The notes under the pieces were generated by a model. It was given only the letters and a program-made list of their open reading frames with translations. It made no database searches and was not told where the DNA came from. A DNA stretch of 59,171 nt from JACDBZ01 sp038233215 (GTDB lineage Bacteria > Chloroflexota > Limnocylindria > QHBO01), in assembly GCA_038233215.1 (NCBI GenBank), contig JBBSML010000015.1, forward strand, positions 1-59,171. Direction: 5' to 3'. This document shows, one piece after another, positions 7,251 to 15,400 of this stretch. The position numbers were made by a program, and so were the translations under genes. Every line of letters begins with the position of its first letter. Position 1 is the first letter of the stretch.

Positions 7251-7928
7251 ATGACGAACTCGCGTTTGGGTGGGCGCAGAGCCCAGGCACAGGCCGACTC
7301 GATCGGCGGCGAGATATAGATCGGACGTGGTGAGCATGGCCTGACGCGGGCGCATGCGGCGCGGCGTGCCGGCGTCTCACCGGACACGCAGCGTCGAGTC
7401 GAGGAAGGAGATCCCGGGGTGAGTCTCGCCACGCTGTGCGCGGTCGGCGAAGCCGCCGGGCTGGAGGTGGTCGTTCGAGGCTACCGTGGACGCGGCCATT
7501 CGCTCCGTGATACCGGCCAGATGACGATTGTCGAGCTCGTCTGCGCCCTTGCCCATCCATCGTGGCAGGCGGACCTCGAGGTGCGGGCCGGCGATCATGG
7601 CGAGGCATGTGATATCGGCTTCTACGGACCGATGGAGATCATCAATGCCGAGGTCGAGCGAATGATCCTCGACTTTCAGGCGATGCATCGGCGCAATGCC
7701 AGGAAGCGAGCGTATCTCGCTGCACGACATCAACGGCCGGTGCGGCTGGTGATCATCCTGGAGGACACGCAGCGAAACCGGACCGCCATGGCGCTGCACG
7801 CGTCCCTGATCAGCACGGCCTACCCCGCTGCTTCGCGCGAGGTACTCCATGCCCTGAGAACGGGCGAGCCACTCAGGCGCGACGGGCTCTTGTGGATTCG
7901 GCGCCGCAAGCCGCCCCACCCACGATAA
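7251..7928 (+). pseudogene. XRE-type HTH paralogue 3, broken by an in-frame TAG
   Basis: Reading from the ATG at 7251 gives MTNSRLGGRRAQAQADSIGG, alignable to paralogue 2, then a TAG at 7317-7319, and the same frame continues as an HTH (AHAARRAGVSPDTQRRVEEG) and a full C-terminal domain to 7928 (NAEVERMILDFQAMHRR, VRLVIILEDTQRNRTAM, SREVLHALRTGEPLRRDGLL). One nonsense codon is the only visible lesion in 226 codons. The rest keeps the family core, so the loss is recent, or a shorter protein is made from an internal start such as the GTG at 7419, which would lack the HTH. Its natural stop TAA lies inside a palindrome. Confidence 0.75.
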
Positions 7929-8048
7929 ATCGGTCGTTCTTGGCCCAACTGGCCTCGTGGGCCAGAAGTGGCCGATGAATCGGCACCCTCTGTGCTCGAC
8001 CCGCGCGCGGGCATAGCGTCCAGGCCGCCCGGTAGCGGAAATATCGGT
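7922..8048. repeat. Palindromes downstream of HTH paralogue 3
   Basis: ACGATAAATCGG at 7922-7933 contains the stop codon of the HTH gene; CCGATGAATCGG lies at 7972-7983. The intervening bases also pair (CTTGGCCCA with TGGGCCAGAAG), so the transcript can fold into one long hairpin that could act as a terminator. A third site, GCGGAAATATCGGT, is at 8035-8048. Confidence 0.6.
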
Positions 8049-8067
8049 ACCAACGCGCGCGAGGGGG

Positions 8068-8424
8068 CTAGCTCCCGCTTGGCGACGCCTCAGGTGAAGC
8101 CGACTCCTCCGCAGATTCCGAAGCAGATTCCGATGCCTCGTCCGAACCTGACGCCGCGGGCTCGTCCGAACCTGACGCCGCGGGCTCGACCGATGCCGCG
8201 GGCTCGACCGAGCTGGAGGCCGGTGCCGACGGAAGCGGAACCGGCGTGGGCTCAGGGAAGAAACGAGAGGGAATGCCCGCAACGGAGAGGACGAGAACGA
8301 GGACGAAGATCCCGAGGATCGTCAGGATCCATGGACGCGCCAGGCGATCTTCGCGCGTGGCCAGCGACTTTCGGTAGCCCGGCTCATTGCGGGCAGGATC
8401 GGGGCGCGGGGTCTGGCTCGTCAT
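8068..8424 (-). CDS. Single-pass membrane protein with Ser/Ala/Glu/Pro repeat tail
   Basis: 118 residues: a polar N-terminus, one hydrophobic segment at about 30-50 (ILTILGIFVLVLVLSVAGI), then a low-complexity tail from repeated VEPAAS and GSDEPAAS blocks and further Ser/Glu/Ala. The DNA coding for the tail is itself a short tandem repeat (8150-8215), so its length probably varies between strains. The start overlaps the upstream gene's stop. I do not recognise a family; a surface-exposed or linker-like tail is a guess from composition. Confidence 0.55.
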   Translation of the reverse strand: MTSQTPRPDPARNEPGYRKSLATREDRLARPWILTILGIFVLVLVLSVAGIPSRFFPEPTPVPLPSAPASSSVEPAASVEPAASGSDEPAASGSDEASESASESAEESASPEASPSGS

Positions 8425-8696
8425 GCGTCGGCTTCATCTCCAGGTGGCGGTGATTTCGCTGATGTCGCGGGTCTGGTGCGTTTCGCGAGAGACGCCAATG
8501 TCGCACTGGTCGTGGGCGCGCCGGTTTGCAGCCAACCGTCCACCGTCGCGGCGCTTCGGCTCCAACCGGCAACGCGCCGACGTCCGAGCCGCGTGGCCCG
8601 CACCGCACTGATGCCGATCGTCCAGGCCAGCGACCCCAGCGAACCGATGATGATCAGCGCAAGGCCCACGACGGCCAGGTCGAGCATCAGTCCCAC
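8421..8696 (-). CDS. Small hypothetical membrane protein
   Basis: 91 residues from a GTG at 8696. The first 35 residues are a hydrophobic segment (LDLAVVGLALIIIGSLGSLAWTI), followed by a basic region (RLGRRR) and a Thr/Ala/Lys tail. It overlaps the next gene by four bases and lies 28 bases after the stop of the fusion transporter at 8725, so the three probably share a transcript. No family recognised. Confidence 0.5.
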   Translation of the reverse strand: MGLMLDLAVVGLALIIIGSLGSLAWTIGISAVRATRLGRRRVAGWSRSAATVDGWLQTGAPTTSATLASLAKRTRPATSAKSPPPGDEADA

Positions 8697-8724
8697 GGCG
8701 CGCGAAGGGTAGCAGATTGACCAC

Positions 8725-10647
8725 TCAACGGGCGTTCCGCATGGAGGGCACGCCGATCCCGATCAGGCCGGCACTGGCGCAGATTGCGCCGCTCACGATC
8801 AGCACCATCGCGGCCCCGATGATACCCGCCAGCCATCCGGAGAGCGCCATCGAAGCCGCGATCGACCCGAACACCAGCGCCTGGCGGCTCGACACGACTC
8901 GGCCCATCAGGCGTTGCGGCGTGCGCTGCTGGAAGAGCGTCACCGTCGGGATGATGAAGAGCATGTTCATGGCGCCGGTGAAGAAGAAGGCGATCATGGC
9001 CAGGATCGGATCGGTCACCAGGCCGGCAACAACGAGTGAGAGGCCCATGCCGATGAACCCGGCAATGACCAGCGGCCCTTTCGGCAATCGGTCACCGATC
9101 GCGCCCACGGCGATCCCGGCCACCACGCTGCCCACCGCGATCGCTGTCAGGAGCAGGGAATACATCTGTTCGAAGCTCATCCCGCCGCGGGCGACGACGT
9201 CACGCGCGTAGAGCAGGCTGACCACGATCTCGGCACCCACCGCCACCTGGGCGAGCGTCGACAGAAGCGTGTTCGACAGGAGTGCTGCCTCGCCCCACAG
9301 GAACGTGAAGCCTTCCCGCATTTCGCGCCGGATCGCGGGTACCGAAATCTTCTCCGTGGCCACCTCGACCTGGCGCGGCACGAGCATCGCCCAGATGAGC
9401 ACTCCCGAGACGAGATATGTCCCGGCATCCAGCACGAATGCGGCGCCGATGACTGAGCTGAGCGCCGTCACGATCAGGCCCGCTATCGGGAAGCCGATGA
9501 GGTCGGCCGCGGTCTCCGGCACCGACATCGCCGAATTCGCGGAGACGAGCTCCCGCTCCTCGACCACCGCCGGCACGATCGCGGTCTTGGCCGGCCGGAA
9601 GAGGAGCGTCACCGTCGAGATGAGGAACGCCGCCAGGTACACGAGACCGATATGGATTTCGAAGGCGAACGGCACCAATAGCACCAGGCCGGCACGGACC
9701 ACGTCGCACGCGATCATCGTCCGGCGACGGTCCCATCTGTCCACGAGCACGCCGGCCAGCGGTCCCAGCAGGACGCTCGGTACGGCGGTGGCAGCGAAGG
9801 TCAATCCAAGCTCGAGCTCGCTGCCGCGCGTTGCAATCAGCGCCCCCAGCGCGATGATGTGAATCCGATCGCCGAGCAGCGACACCAGCTGGCCGACCCA
9901 GAGCAGCGAAAAGTTGCGATTGCGCACCAGGCGCAGGTACGGGGATTGGGCCCGCGGGAGAGCGACATCGCCCCCCATCGGCCTGCCACGGTCGGCTGGG
10001 ATCGACGAGGCGTCTGAATACGCGAGGCCCGCCCCGAACGCACCGGCCGCCGACTGCCGCATCGGCGCATGACCGATCGCGATTGCACCGCGTGATGGTG
10101 CCCCGGCACGTGTCATGGAGTACACGATTGTCCAGAAGATTCCCAGCGCCAGGAGCACGTCGCCGATGCTGATCACGTCGCGGATGTAGGGGATCGGCAG
10201 GGGTAGGACATCCCCGAACAGGCCGCCGGAGGCGACGAAGCCGCCGACCGTATCGGTGCGAAGGAGAAAATGGAAAGGATCGTTCACGATCTCGGCTTCG
10301 GTGAAGCCGGCTGAGAAGTAGGCTGCCGACCAGATCGGCATCTGACCGCCATTGATCACGACCGCCAGGATGTTCGCGCCGATTCCCACCGATGCGATCT
10401 GAAGTCCCGGTACGCGCCAATTGCCCCAAAGCCAGGCGAAGATGAGTGCGTAGGCGGTCAGGTAGGCCCAGCCCACGGGAATGTCGGCGCCGACGCCCGT
10501 CTCCCTGCTCAGTCCGGCCATCACTCGCAGCGCGAGTGCCGCGACGAGCAGGAGGCTCCAGCGCAGCTTCAGTTCAGCCAGGCGAGGGAATGCGCCGCCG
10601 GCCAATGCGCCGATGATCAGCGCAAGAACGATGGTGCTAAGAAACAT
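8725..10647 (-). CDS. DUF5317-like membrane domain fused to an MFS transporter
   Basis: 640 residues from the ATG at 10647, which overlaps the 3' end of the HD-GYP gene by 11 bases. Residues 1-180 are a hydrophobic domain of DUF5317 type (ADIPVGWAYLTAYALIFAWLWGN is typical, then INGGQMPIW). After a linker of about 50 residues comes a full 12-helix MFS protein (NRNFSLLWVGQLVSLLGDRI; the loop GVLVDRWDRRRTM with the MFS motif A signature; second half GAIGDRLPKGPL). The MFS half resembles drug or macrolide exporters of the MefA/enterobactin-exporter class. The two domains are normally separate proteins. The substrate is unknown; coupling to the HD-GYP gene suggests a shared signalling or export role. 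Confidence 0.8.
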   Translation of the reverse strand: MFLSTIVLALIIGALAGGAFPRLAELKLRWSLLLVAALALRVMAGLSRETGVGADIPVGWAYLTAYALIFAWLWGNWRVPGLQIASVGIGANILAVVINGGQMPIWSAAYFSAGFTEAEIVNDPFHFLLRTDTVGGFVASGGLFGDVLPLPIPYIRDVISIGDVLLALGIFWTIVYSMTRAGAPSRGAIAIGHAPMRQSAAGAFGAGLAYSDASSIPADRGRPMGGDVALPRAQSPYLRLVRNRNFSLLWVGQLVSLLGDRIHIIALGALIATRGSELELGLTFAATAVPSVLLGPLAGVLVDRWDRRRTMIACDVVRAGLVLLVPFAFEIHIGLVYLAAFLISTVTLLFRPAKTAIVPAVVEERELVSANSAMSVPETAADLIGFPIAGLIVTALSSVIGAAFVLDAGTYLVSGVLIWAMLVPRQVEVATEKISVPAIRREMREGFTFLWGEAALLSNTLLSTLAQVAVGAEIVVSLLYARDVVARGGMSFEQMYSLLLTAIAVGSVVAGIAVGAIGDRLPKGPLVIAGFIGMGLSLVVAGLVTDPILAMIAFFFTGAMNMLFIIPTVTLFQQRTPQRLMGRVVSSRQALVFGSIAASMALSGWLAGIIGAAMVLIVSGAICASAGLIGIGVPSMRNAR

Positions 10648-12025
10648 TGTCCGAGGCCAAGGTGGGCCTCGTTTCCGGCTCCGGTGGCGCGTTGGCGCTG
10701 GTATCGCGCAGGTCCGATTGGTGGAGCATCGTCGGCAGCTCGTCAGGGCGATCCGGTGGCCGGTCGAGGATGCTGCGGTCGAGCTGCACGAGGATCGGGA
10801 CGACGTTGGGATCAAACTGAATGCCGATGAACTTCTCGAGCTGGTCCACCGCCTGTTCGTGCGTGAGCGGCGTCTTGCGGTACGGGCGCGAGCTGGTCAT
10901 CGCCTCATACGCATCCGCGACGGTGAGAATGCGCGCCCCGAGCGGGATGTCGAGCGCCTCCGTCCCATCCGGGTAGCCGGACCCGTTGAACCACTCGTGG
11001 TGTGCCTTGATCAGCGGCGCCTCGGCGCTCAGCTGGGACGCCGGAGCCACGATCTCCGCCCCAATCGTCGGGTGCTGGTTCATCAGGATCCGCTCGTGCT
11101 TGTCGAGCGGCCCCTCCTTCAGCAGGATGTTGTCGCGGATACCGATCTTGCCGATGTCGTGCAGCAGCCCCGCCCACTTGATCTTCTCGATCTCGCTCTC
11201 CGCCAGGTGCATCGCACGCGACACAGCTTCGGCGATGTGGCTGACTCGGCTCGAATGGTTTCTCGTGTACACATCGCGTGCGTCGACCGCCTTCGACAGT
11301 GCCTCAATCGTCTGTTCGAACAGCTCTCGCGTCTCGACATACCGCGCATACGCCAGCCGAGTCGTGAACAGCGGCACCACGAACAGCGGCGTCGCCCACC
11401 ATCCGACCCCGTTCGGCAGTTGGAATACTTGAGCCATCAGCCAAGCAAGCGGGACGAGTCCAATAAGGCTGATGGCAACGCCGCCCAGATCCTGGGCCCA
11501 GATTGTGCGCACCGATGAGCCGGTTCGTGCGCTGACAGCCGTTATCGCGAGTGTCCAATTGACGAGATAGAACGCAATGCCTGCTAATAGGCCACCGATG
11601 AACGAACCAACGCCGGCCCCGGCAGAATTGCCACCAGACAACGAGGCCGTTGAAAGTTCGAACACCATGCCGGCTGCAACGCCGGAAATAGCAACTGACG
11701 AGTGATTGAACAGTGTCCCGTACCACGGAACTTGGCCGCGCACTTCGCGCGTGTCGGTCGTTCCGATCACCCCTACGACGACGGCCGCTAATGGTCCGCC
11801 AAGCACAGCTGCGGCTAAGACAGGCGCGACACCGACTGTCACGACTGTTCCCCTTGGCAGTTTGACCGGCATGACGCTGGCGAGCAGTGCGATCCCAGTC
11901 CAGTACACCAAACCTGGCGCGCCGCTGATTGCGGTACGGAGGGGGAACAGCACAATAGCCGCCGCAATTGCCAAGATTGCGGCGGCTAATGTTGCGAGGA
12001 CTAGGCGCTGAACTATCGGACTCAT
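10637..12025 (-). CDS. Membrane-anchored HD-GYP phosphodiesterase
   Basis: 462 residues. Residues 1-215 form roughly six to seven hydrophobic segments, probably a sensory membrane domain of a type I do not recognise. From about 235 an HD-GYP domain follows: NHSSRVSHIAEAV, HDIGKIGI, HPTIGAEIV, then HHEWFNGSGYPDG with the GYP triad and RILTVADAYEAMTS. All expected metal-binding His/Asp are present. HD-GYP enzymes degrade cyclic dinucleotides, classically c-di-GMP to pGpG or GMP. The ribosome site is inside a small hairpin, TCACC-TTTC-GGTGA, at 12032-12045, so initiation may be regulated. It lies downstream of two micro-ORFs and a large regulator and upstream of the fusion transporter. The membrane half is less GC-rich than the catalytic half. 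Confidence 0.88.
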   Translation of the reverse strand: MSPIVQRLVLATLAAAILAIAAAIVLFPLRTAISGAPGLVYWTGIALLASVMPVKLPRGTVVTVGVAPVLAAAVLGGPLAAVVVGVIGTTDTREVRGQVPWYGTLFNHSSVAISGVAAGMVFELSTASLSGGNSAGAGVGSFIGGLLAGIAFYLVNWTLAITAVSARTGSSVRTIWAQDLGGVAISLIGLVPLAWLMAQVFQLPNGVGWWATPLFVVPLFTTRLAYARYVETRELFEQTIEALSKAVDARDVYTRNHSSRVSHIAEAVSRAMHLAESEIEKIKWAGLLHDIGKIGIRDNILLKEGPLDKHERILMNQHPTIGAEIVAPASQLSAEAPLIKAHHEWFNGSGYPDGTEALDIPLGARILTVADAYEAMTSSRPYRKTPLTHEQAVDQLEKFIGIQFDPNVVPILVQLDRSILDRPPDRPDELPTMLHQSDLRDTSANAPPEPETRPTLASDNVS

Positions 12026-12067
12026 AATGTCACCTTTCGGTGAGCATCAGAGCTTAGCACGCGTCCC

Positions 12068-12178
12068 TTACCAGCCTTTGAAACCCGCCCCTCCGGCAAG
12101 TGCCAGAGCGATGATGGTTCCAACCGTGGTCAGCAACGCGACAATCCGCCGAAACGTCGCCAGCATGCCGTTCCTCAT
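12068..12178 (-). CDS. 36-residue hydrophobic peptide ending in GFKGW
   Basis: ATG at 12178 to TAA at 12068-12070. The peptide begins MRNGMLATFRRI, continues with a hydrophobic run VALLTTVGTIIALALAGG and ends AGFKGW. A basic start, one hydrophobic stretch and a short distinctive C-terminus are what secreted signal-peptide precursors such as SHP or PapR look like. No good Shine-Dalgarno is seen, but the preceding 16 bases form a perfect hairpin (12189-12204). It lies 42 bases before the HD-GYP gene. An eight-residue ORF immediately upstream also ends in KGW. No family recognised; coding status is an inference from shape and position. Confidence 0.4.
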   Translation of the reverse strand: MRNGMLATFRRIVALLTTVGTIIALALAGGAGFKGW

Positions 12179-12188
12179 CCCAAACCTA

Positions 12189-12204
12189 GGCTGGTCTACC
12201 AGCC
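12189..12204 (-). promoter_or_regulatory. Perfect hairpin between two micro-ORFs
   Basis: GGCTGGT-CT-ACCAGCC: a seven-base-pair stem with a two-base loop in the DNA. It overlaps the stop codon of the 8-codon ORF and ends 11 bases before the start of the 36-residue ORF. In RNA it could couple translation of the two, or be a protein-binding site. Confidence 0.45.
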
Positions 12205-12222
12205 CTTAACGACTTCATACAT
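12196..12222 (-). CDS. Eight-residue micro-ORF MYEVVKGW
   Basis: ATG at 12222 reads MYEVVKGW and stops at TAG (12196-12198). Its ATG overlaps the TGA of the 67-residue ORF upstream as TGATG, a classic coupling arrangement, and GAGG lies about ten bases upstream. The shared -KGW ending with the next peptide is the reason to list it. It may be a leader controlling the hairpin at 12189, or an expressed peptide. Confidence 0.3.
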   Translation of the reverse strand: MYEVVKGW

Positions 12223-12425
12223 CAGAAGGTGCCCTCTTCTGAACGAAATTGGTAAACAACCGACACACTCCGTGACGGAACGGTCGGTTGCACTAACTGC
12301 TCCCCGCCAGCCCAAGTGCCCAAGTTCAGCTGACGGATCTCGGCGTCCCACGGTTCGACTAGTACCAACGTACTGGGTCTTAGCCGTACTCTAGGGGGAA
12401 CTCGCCCGCCAGTCAAGGCCCACAC
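12222..12425 (-). CDS. Possible 67-residue protein between regulator and micro-ORFs
   Basis: A GTG-started frame from 12425 (begins MWALTGGRVPPRVRL when the start is read as Met). It follows the regulator's stop by 25 bases, is on the same strand and ends in TGATG overlap with the micro-ORF. It has no hydrophobic segment or recognised motif. Codon third positions are less GC-biased than in the surrounding genome, as for the neighbouring part of the regulator, so composition neither supports nor excludes it. Confidence 0.3.
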   Translation of the reverse strand: MWALTGGRVPPRVRLRPSTLVLVEPWDAEIRQLNLGTWAGGEQLVQPTVPSRSVSVVYQFRSEEGTF

Positions 12426-12450
12426 ATAGCCAATACTTGGCAGAGTCCAT

Positions 12451-15400
12451 TCACATTTGACTCAGCCGAGTACCTCGAAGCCGATCCGTTGCGTCGGAAA
12501 TGTCCCTAGATGGAGCTTCGTCAAATTCAGTCTTGAGCTGGGCTGCATAGCCCACGAGGAGCTCTCGGGCGGCCTTTCGCCGTCCGGAACGCGTCAGACA
12601 CTCCGCCAGCGCGAGGGTCGCGGCTTCATCAAAGGGGTCTATCGTCACAAGCGCTGCTGCAGCGTCCATAGCGACTTGGACATCGAATGACGCGTGCGCC
12701 TGGAGCGCCACGGGAAGTAGCCGAGATCGGACTTCGTTATGCACGGTGACCTGAAGCCTCGAAGCCCATGTCTCATATCGCAGGTCTGCTAAGAACTCGC
12801 CGCGGACGAGCGAAATTGCCTTCGTTGCTGAGTCCTGACGATGTCGCCAACTACCAATCGTGAAACGATCCGCTAGACGCCTAACCTCCTGCAGATCTGT
12901 GACGACAAGGCCCGGCGCCAAGCCAACCTGCTCAGCGGAACTGATGATGTATTCAGGACTCTCACCCTGGCGATAAGACGGGTCAAGGTAGCGCCGCAGC
13001 TGAAACACCGTCTGATTGAGATTGTTCACCGCCGAATCACCGTCTGCCTCTGGCCAGAGTATGTCTATAGCCATATCTCGCGTCAGATGTGTGTGCGCGT
13101 GCGCCCCGAGCACTGCTAAGAGAGCCCTAACGCGGCGTTTCTCCACGCTGACCAGTGGCCCCTGCCATCCACCTCGGTGCAGACTTATTCCGCCGAATGT
13201 CCGCAGATAGATTCGGGACGCATATGCTTGTTGGAGGTGCCGCCGCGCCTCCGTGACATCCTCTCCGGGTATGTCCTGCATTGCTATCACCGTTTGCCGG
13301 TTCGCACACCGCGTGATCGCGGTTAACAGGGTGGCTCGGGCGGCACCCGTTGTCCGTGGCAAGAGCCGCAGCAGGGCGCCGCGCCATCCGTCTGGATCCC
13401 ATGCAGCTAAGGCCGCAAGCAGGTCGGCTCCGGCCGGTAGGTCTAAGGCTATACGGGCGTGGTCGGCGTACCGCCGCACCCACCATCGAATCGGTTCGAG
13501 GTATCCGGCAGCCAATGCTTCATTGACTGCCTGCCAAGCGGCCCGTTTGGGCTTTATGCCACGATGCTCAAGTGCAAGAACACCGATCTTGACGCGCCCG
13601 GTGACCCCAACAAGCCTTGCGCCAAGAGCATGGGCATCGGCCAACTCGGACAGGCGCTCCAGGCACCGGCCGTCGCATTCGCCAGCTAAATGGTCAACGA
13701 TGGAGCGTGCAGGCGCAATCTCCGCCGAGTAGCGTAGATCTACGGGCGGACCCGATTCCAGACTGTGATGCGCGCTAAGAATCTCGGGAACCGGCTGATT
13801 GTCGAGGTACAAATTTTCGATCAAACGGGAAAATAGGGGCGCGTTTGCAGCGCCGAGGACACCGGGAGTGGCTGTTGCGTCAAGCAAGACAACGGTGGAC
13901 TCGTGAAGGCGTCCTTCGGAGGTGAGGACGCCGGCCCATCCATACAGCGCATGCGCTCGGGGCCTTGGCCATGGGGCGGTCCGCCGAATTGCGTCATTAG
14001 CGACGGCTGCGGCTCTGTCCCTTTGTCCGCCTAAAACTAGAGCCATAGTGAGCTCTTCATTGTGGGCAAATGGATTGGTGGGGGTCTCCGACCAGAAGCG
14101 AGCGGCCTTCTCGAGATTGCGTATTGCCTTCTCAATGTCGCCCATCCGAAGGTGCATTTCTCCGGCATTGTGATACCCGATAGCCGCGAAGTGCTCCAAA
14201 CCTCGAGCGGCCGACTCGACGGCGATGCGCTGGCACTCCCGGACAACGGCATCGAGAGGCCCGGCCAACCACGTTCGGGTGATTGCGACATTTCCCTCGA
14301 GCCGGAGCCTCGTGCTGATCGCGTCCGACGGGACTAGGACCACGCCAGCCTCCGCGACGTCGGCGGCGCGCTCCGCGTCGCCGAAGTTTGAATACACAGT
14401 GCTCAACTTCAAACACGCGAGCGCCTCAAAGCGACGATCGCCCTTTCGAGAGAAATAGTCACGCGCCCGATTCAGGGCCTCCAGAGCGCTTTCCCACTCA
14501 CCTCGAATCCCACATGCTTCTCCGTAGAGGAGGTTTAGACGTGCGTTCTGCTTGATCATTTCGTGCGGAAGCTGTCGGAGCCATTCGTCCACCAATCCAA
14601 GTCGACCGGCTGACACAACCTCCTCGCCGTGCTTGGCGATCAGGCGGGCAGCCTGGCGCTGGAGGCCGGCACGCAGGTAGTGATGGATCGCTTCCGGCCA
14701 CTGTTCGGTGGTCTCGAAATAGGAGGCGGCGTGGATGTGAAGGCCGACAACCTCCGCGTCCGAGCGTTCCGCAATGAGCCTCCGCTCGAGGAACTCGCGA
14801 AACAGGTTGTGGTAGCGGTATCGCTGCTCATCCAGACGATTGGTGAAGAGGCCCCGGTGTTCGAGCTCGGTCAGCTCGCGACGGCCATCGTGGACACCGG
14901 CGAGGCGTTCAGCGACCTCCGGCGTGATCTGCTGAAGGATCGAGGTGGTGAGCAGGAAGTTGCGTGTCTCCTCCGGCTGCTGGTCCAGGACCTCTTCGGC
15001 GAGGAAATCGAACAGGTCGCTGTCGGTCGTTGCGGTGATCGACTGGATGAACTCGCGTCGCTCCTCCGGAGACGGGCGCTCGCGCAGCGAGACCTCAACC
15101 AGCTGGAGCGATGCTGCCCAACCCTCGGTCCGGCGCTCGAGCTCCGCGACATCGGTCGGATCGAGCGGATCGTTGTAAATGTCCCGGAAGAGCTCGTCGA
15201 TTTCCGCCTCGGTGAAGCGGAGCGTATCGGTTCTGAGCTCGGCGTAGCCTGAATGCGTCTTGAAGCGCGCGAACTGCAGACGCGGCTTGACACGTGAGGC
15301 GAAGACGAACCGGCAGGTTGGTGGTGCATCGCGCAGGATCTGGTTCCAAAGGCCACGCACCTCCGTGACGGCGTTGACGTACTGCCAGTCATCGATGATG

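Noticed and set aside
12026..12450. Rho-independent terminator after the giant regulator
   Set aside because: The only strong hairpin (12189-12204) has no T-run on the minus strand and lies between two start/stop signals, so a regulatory hairpin fits better.
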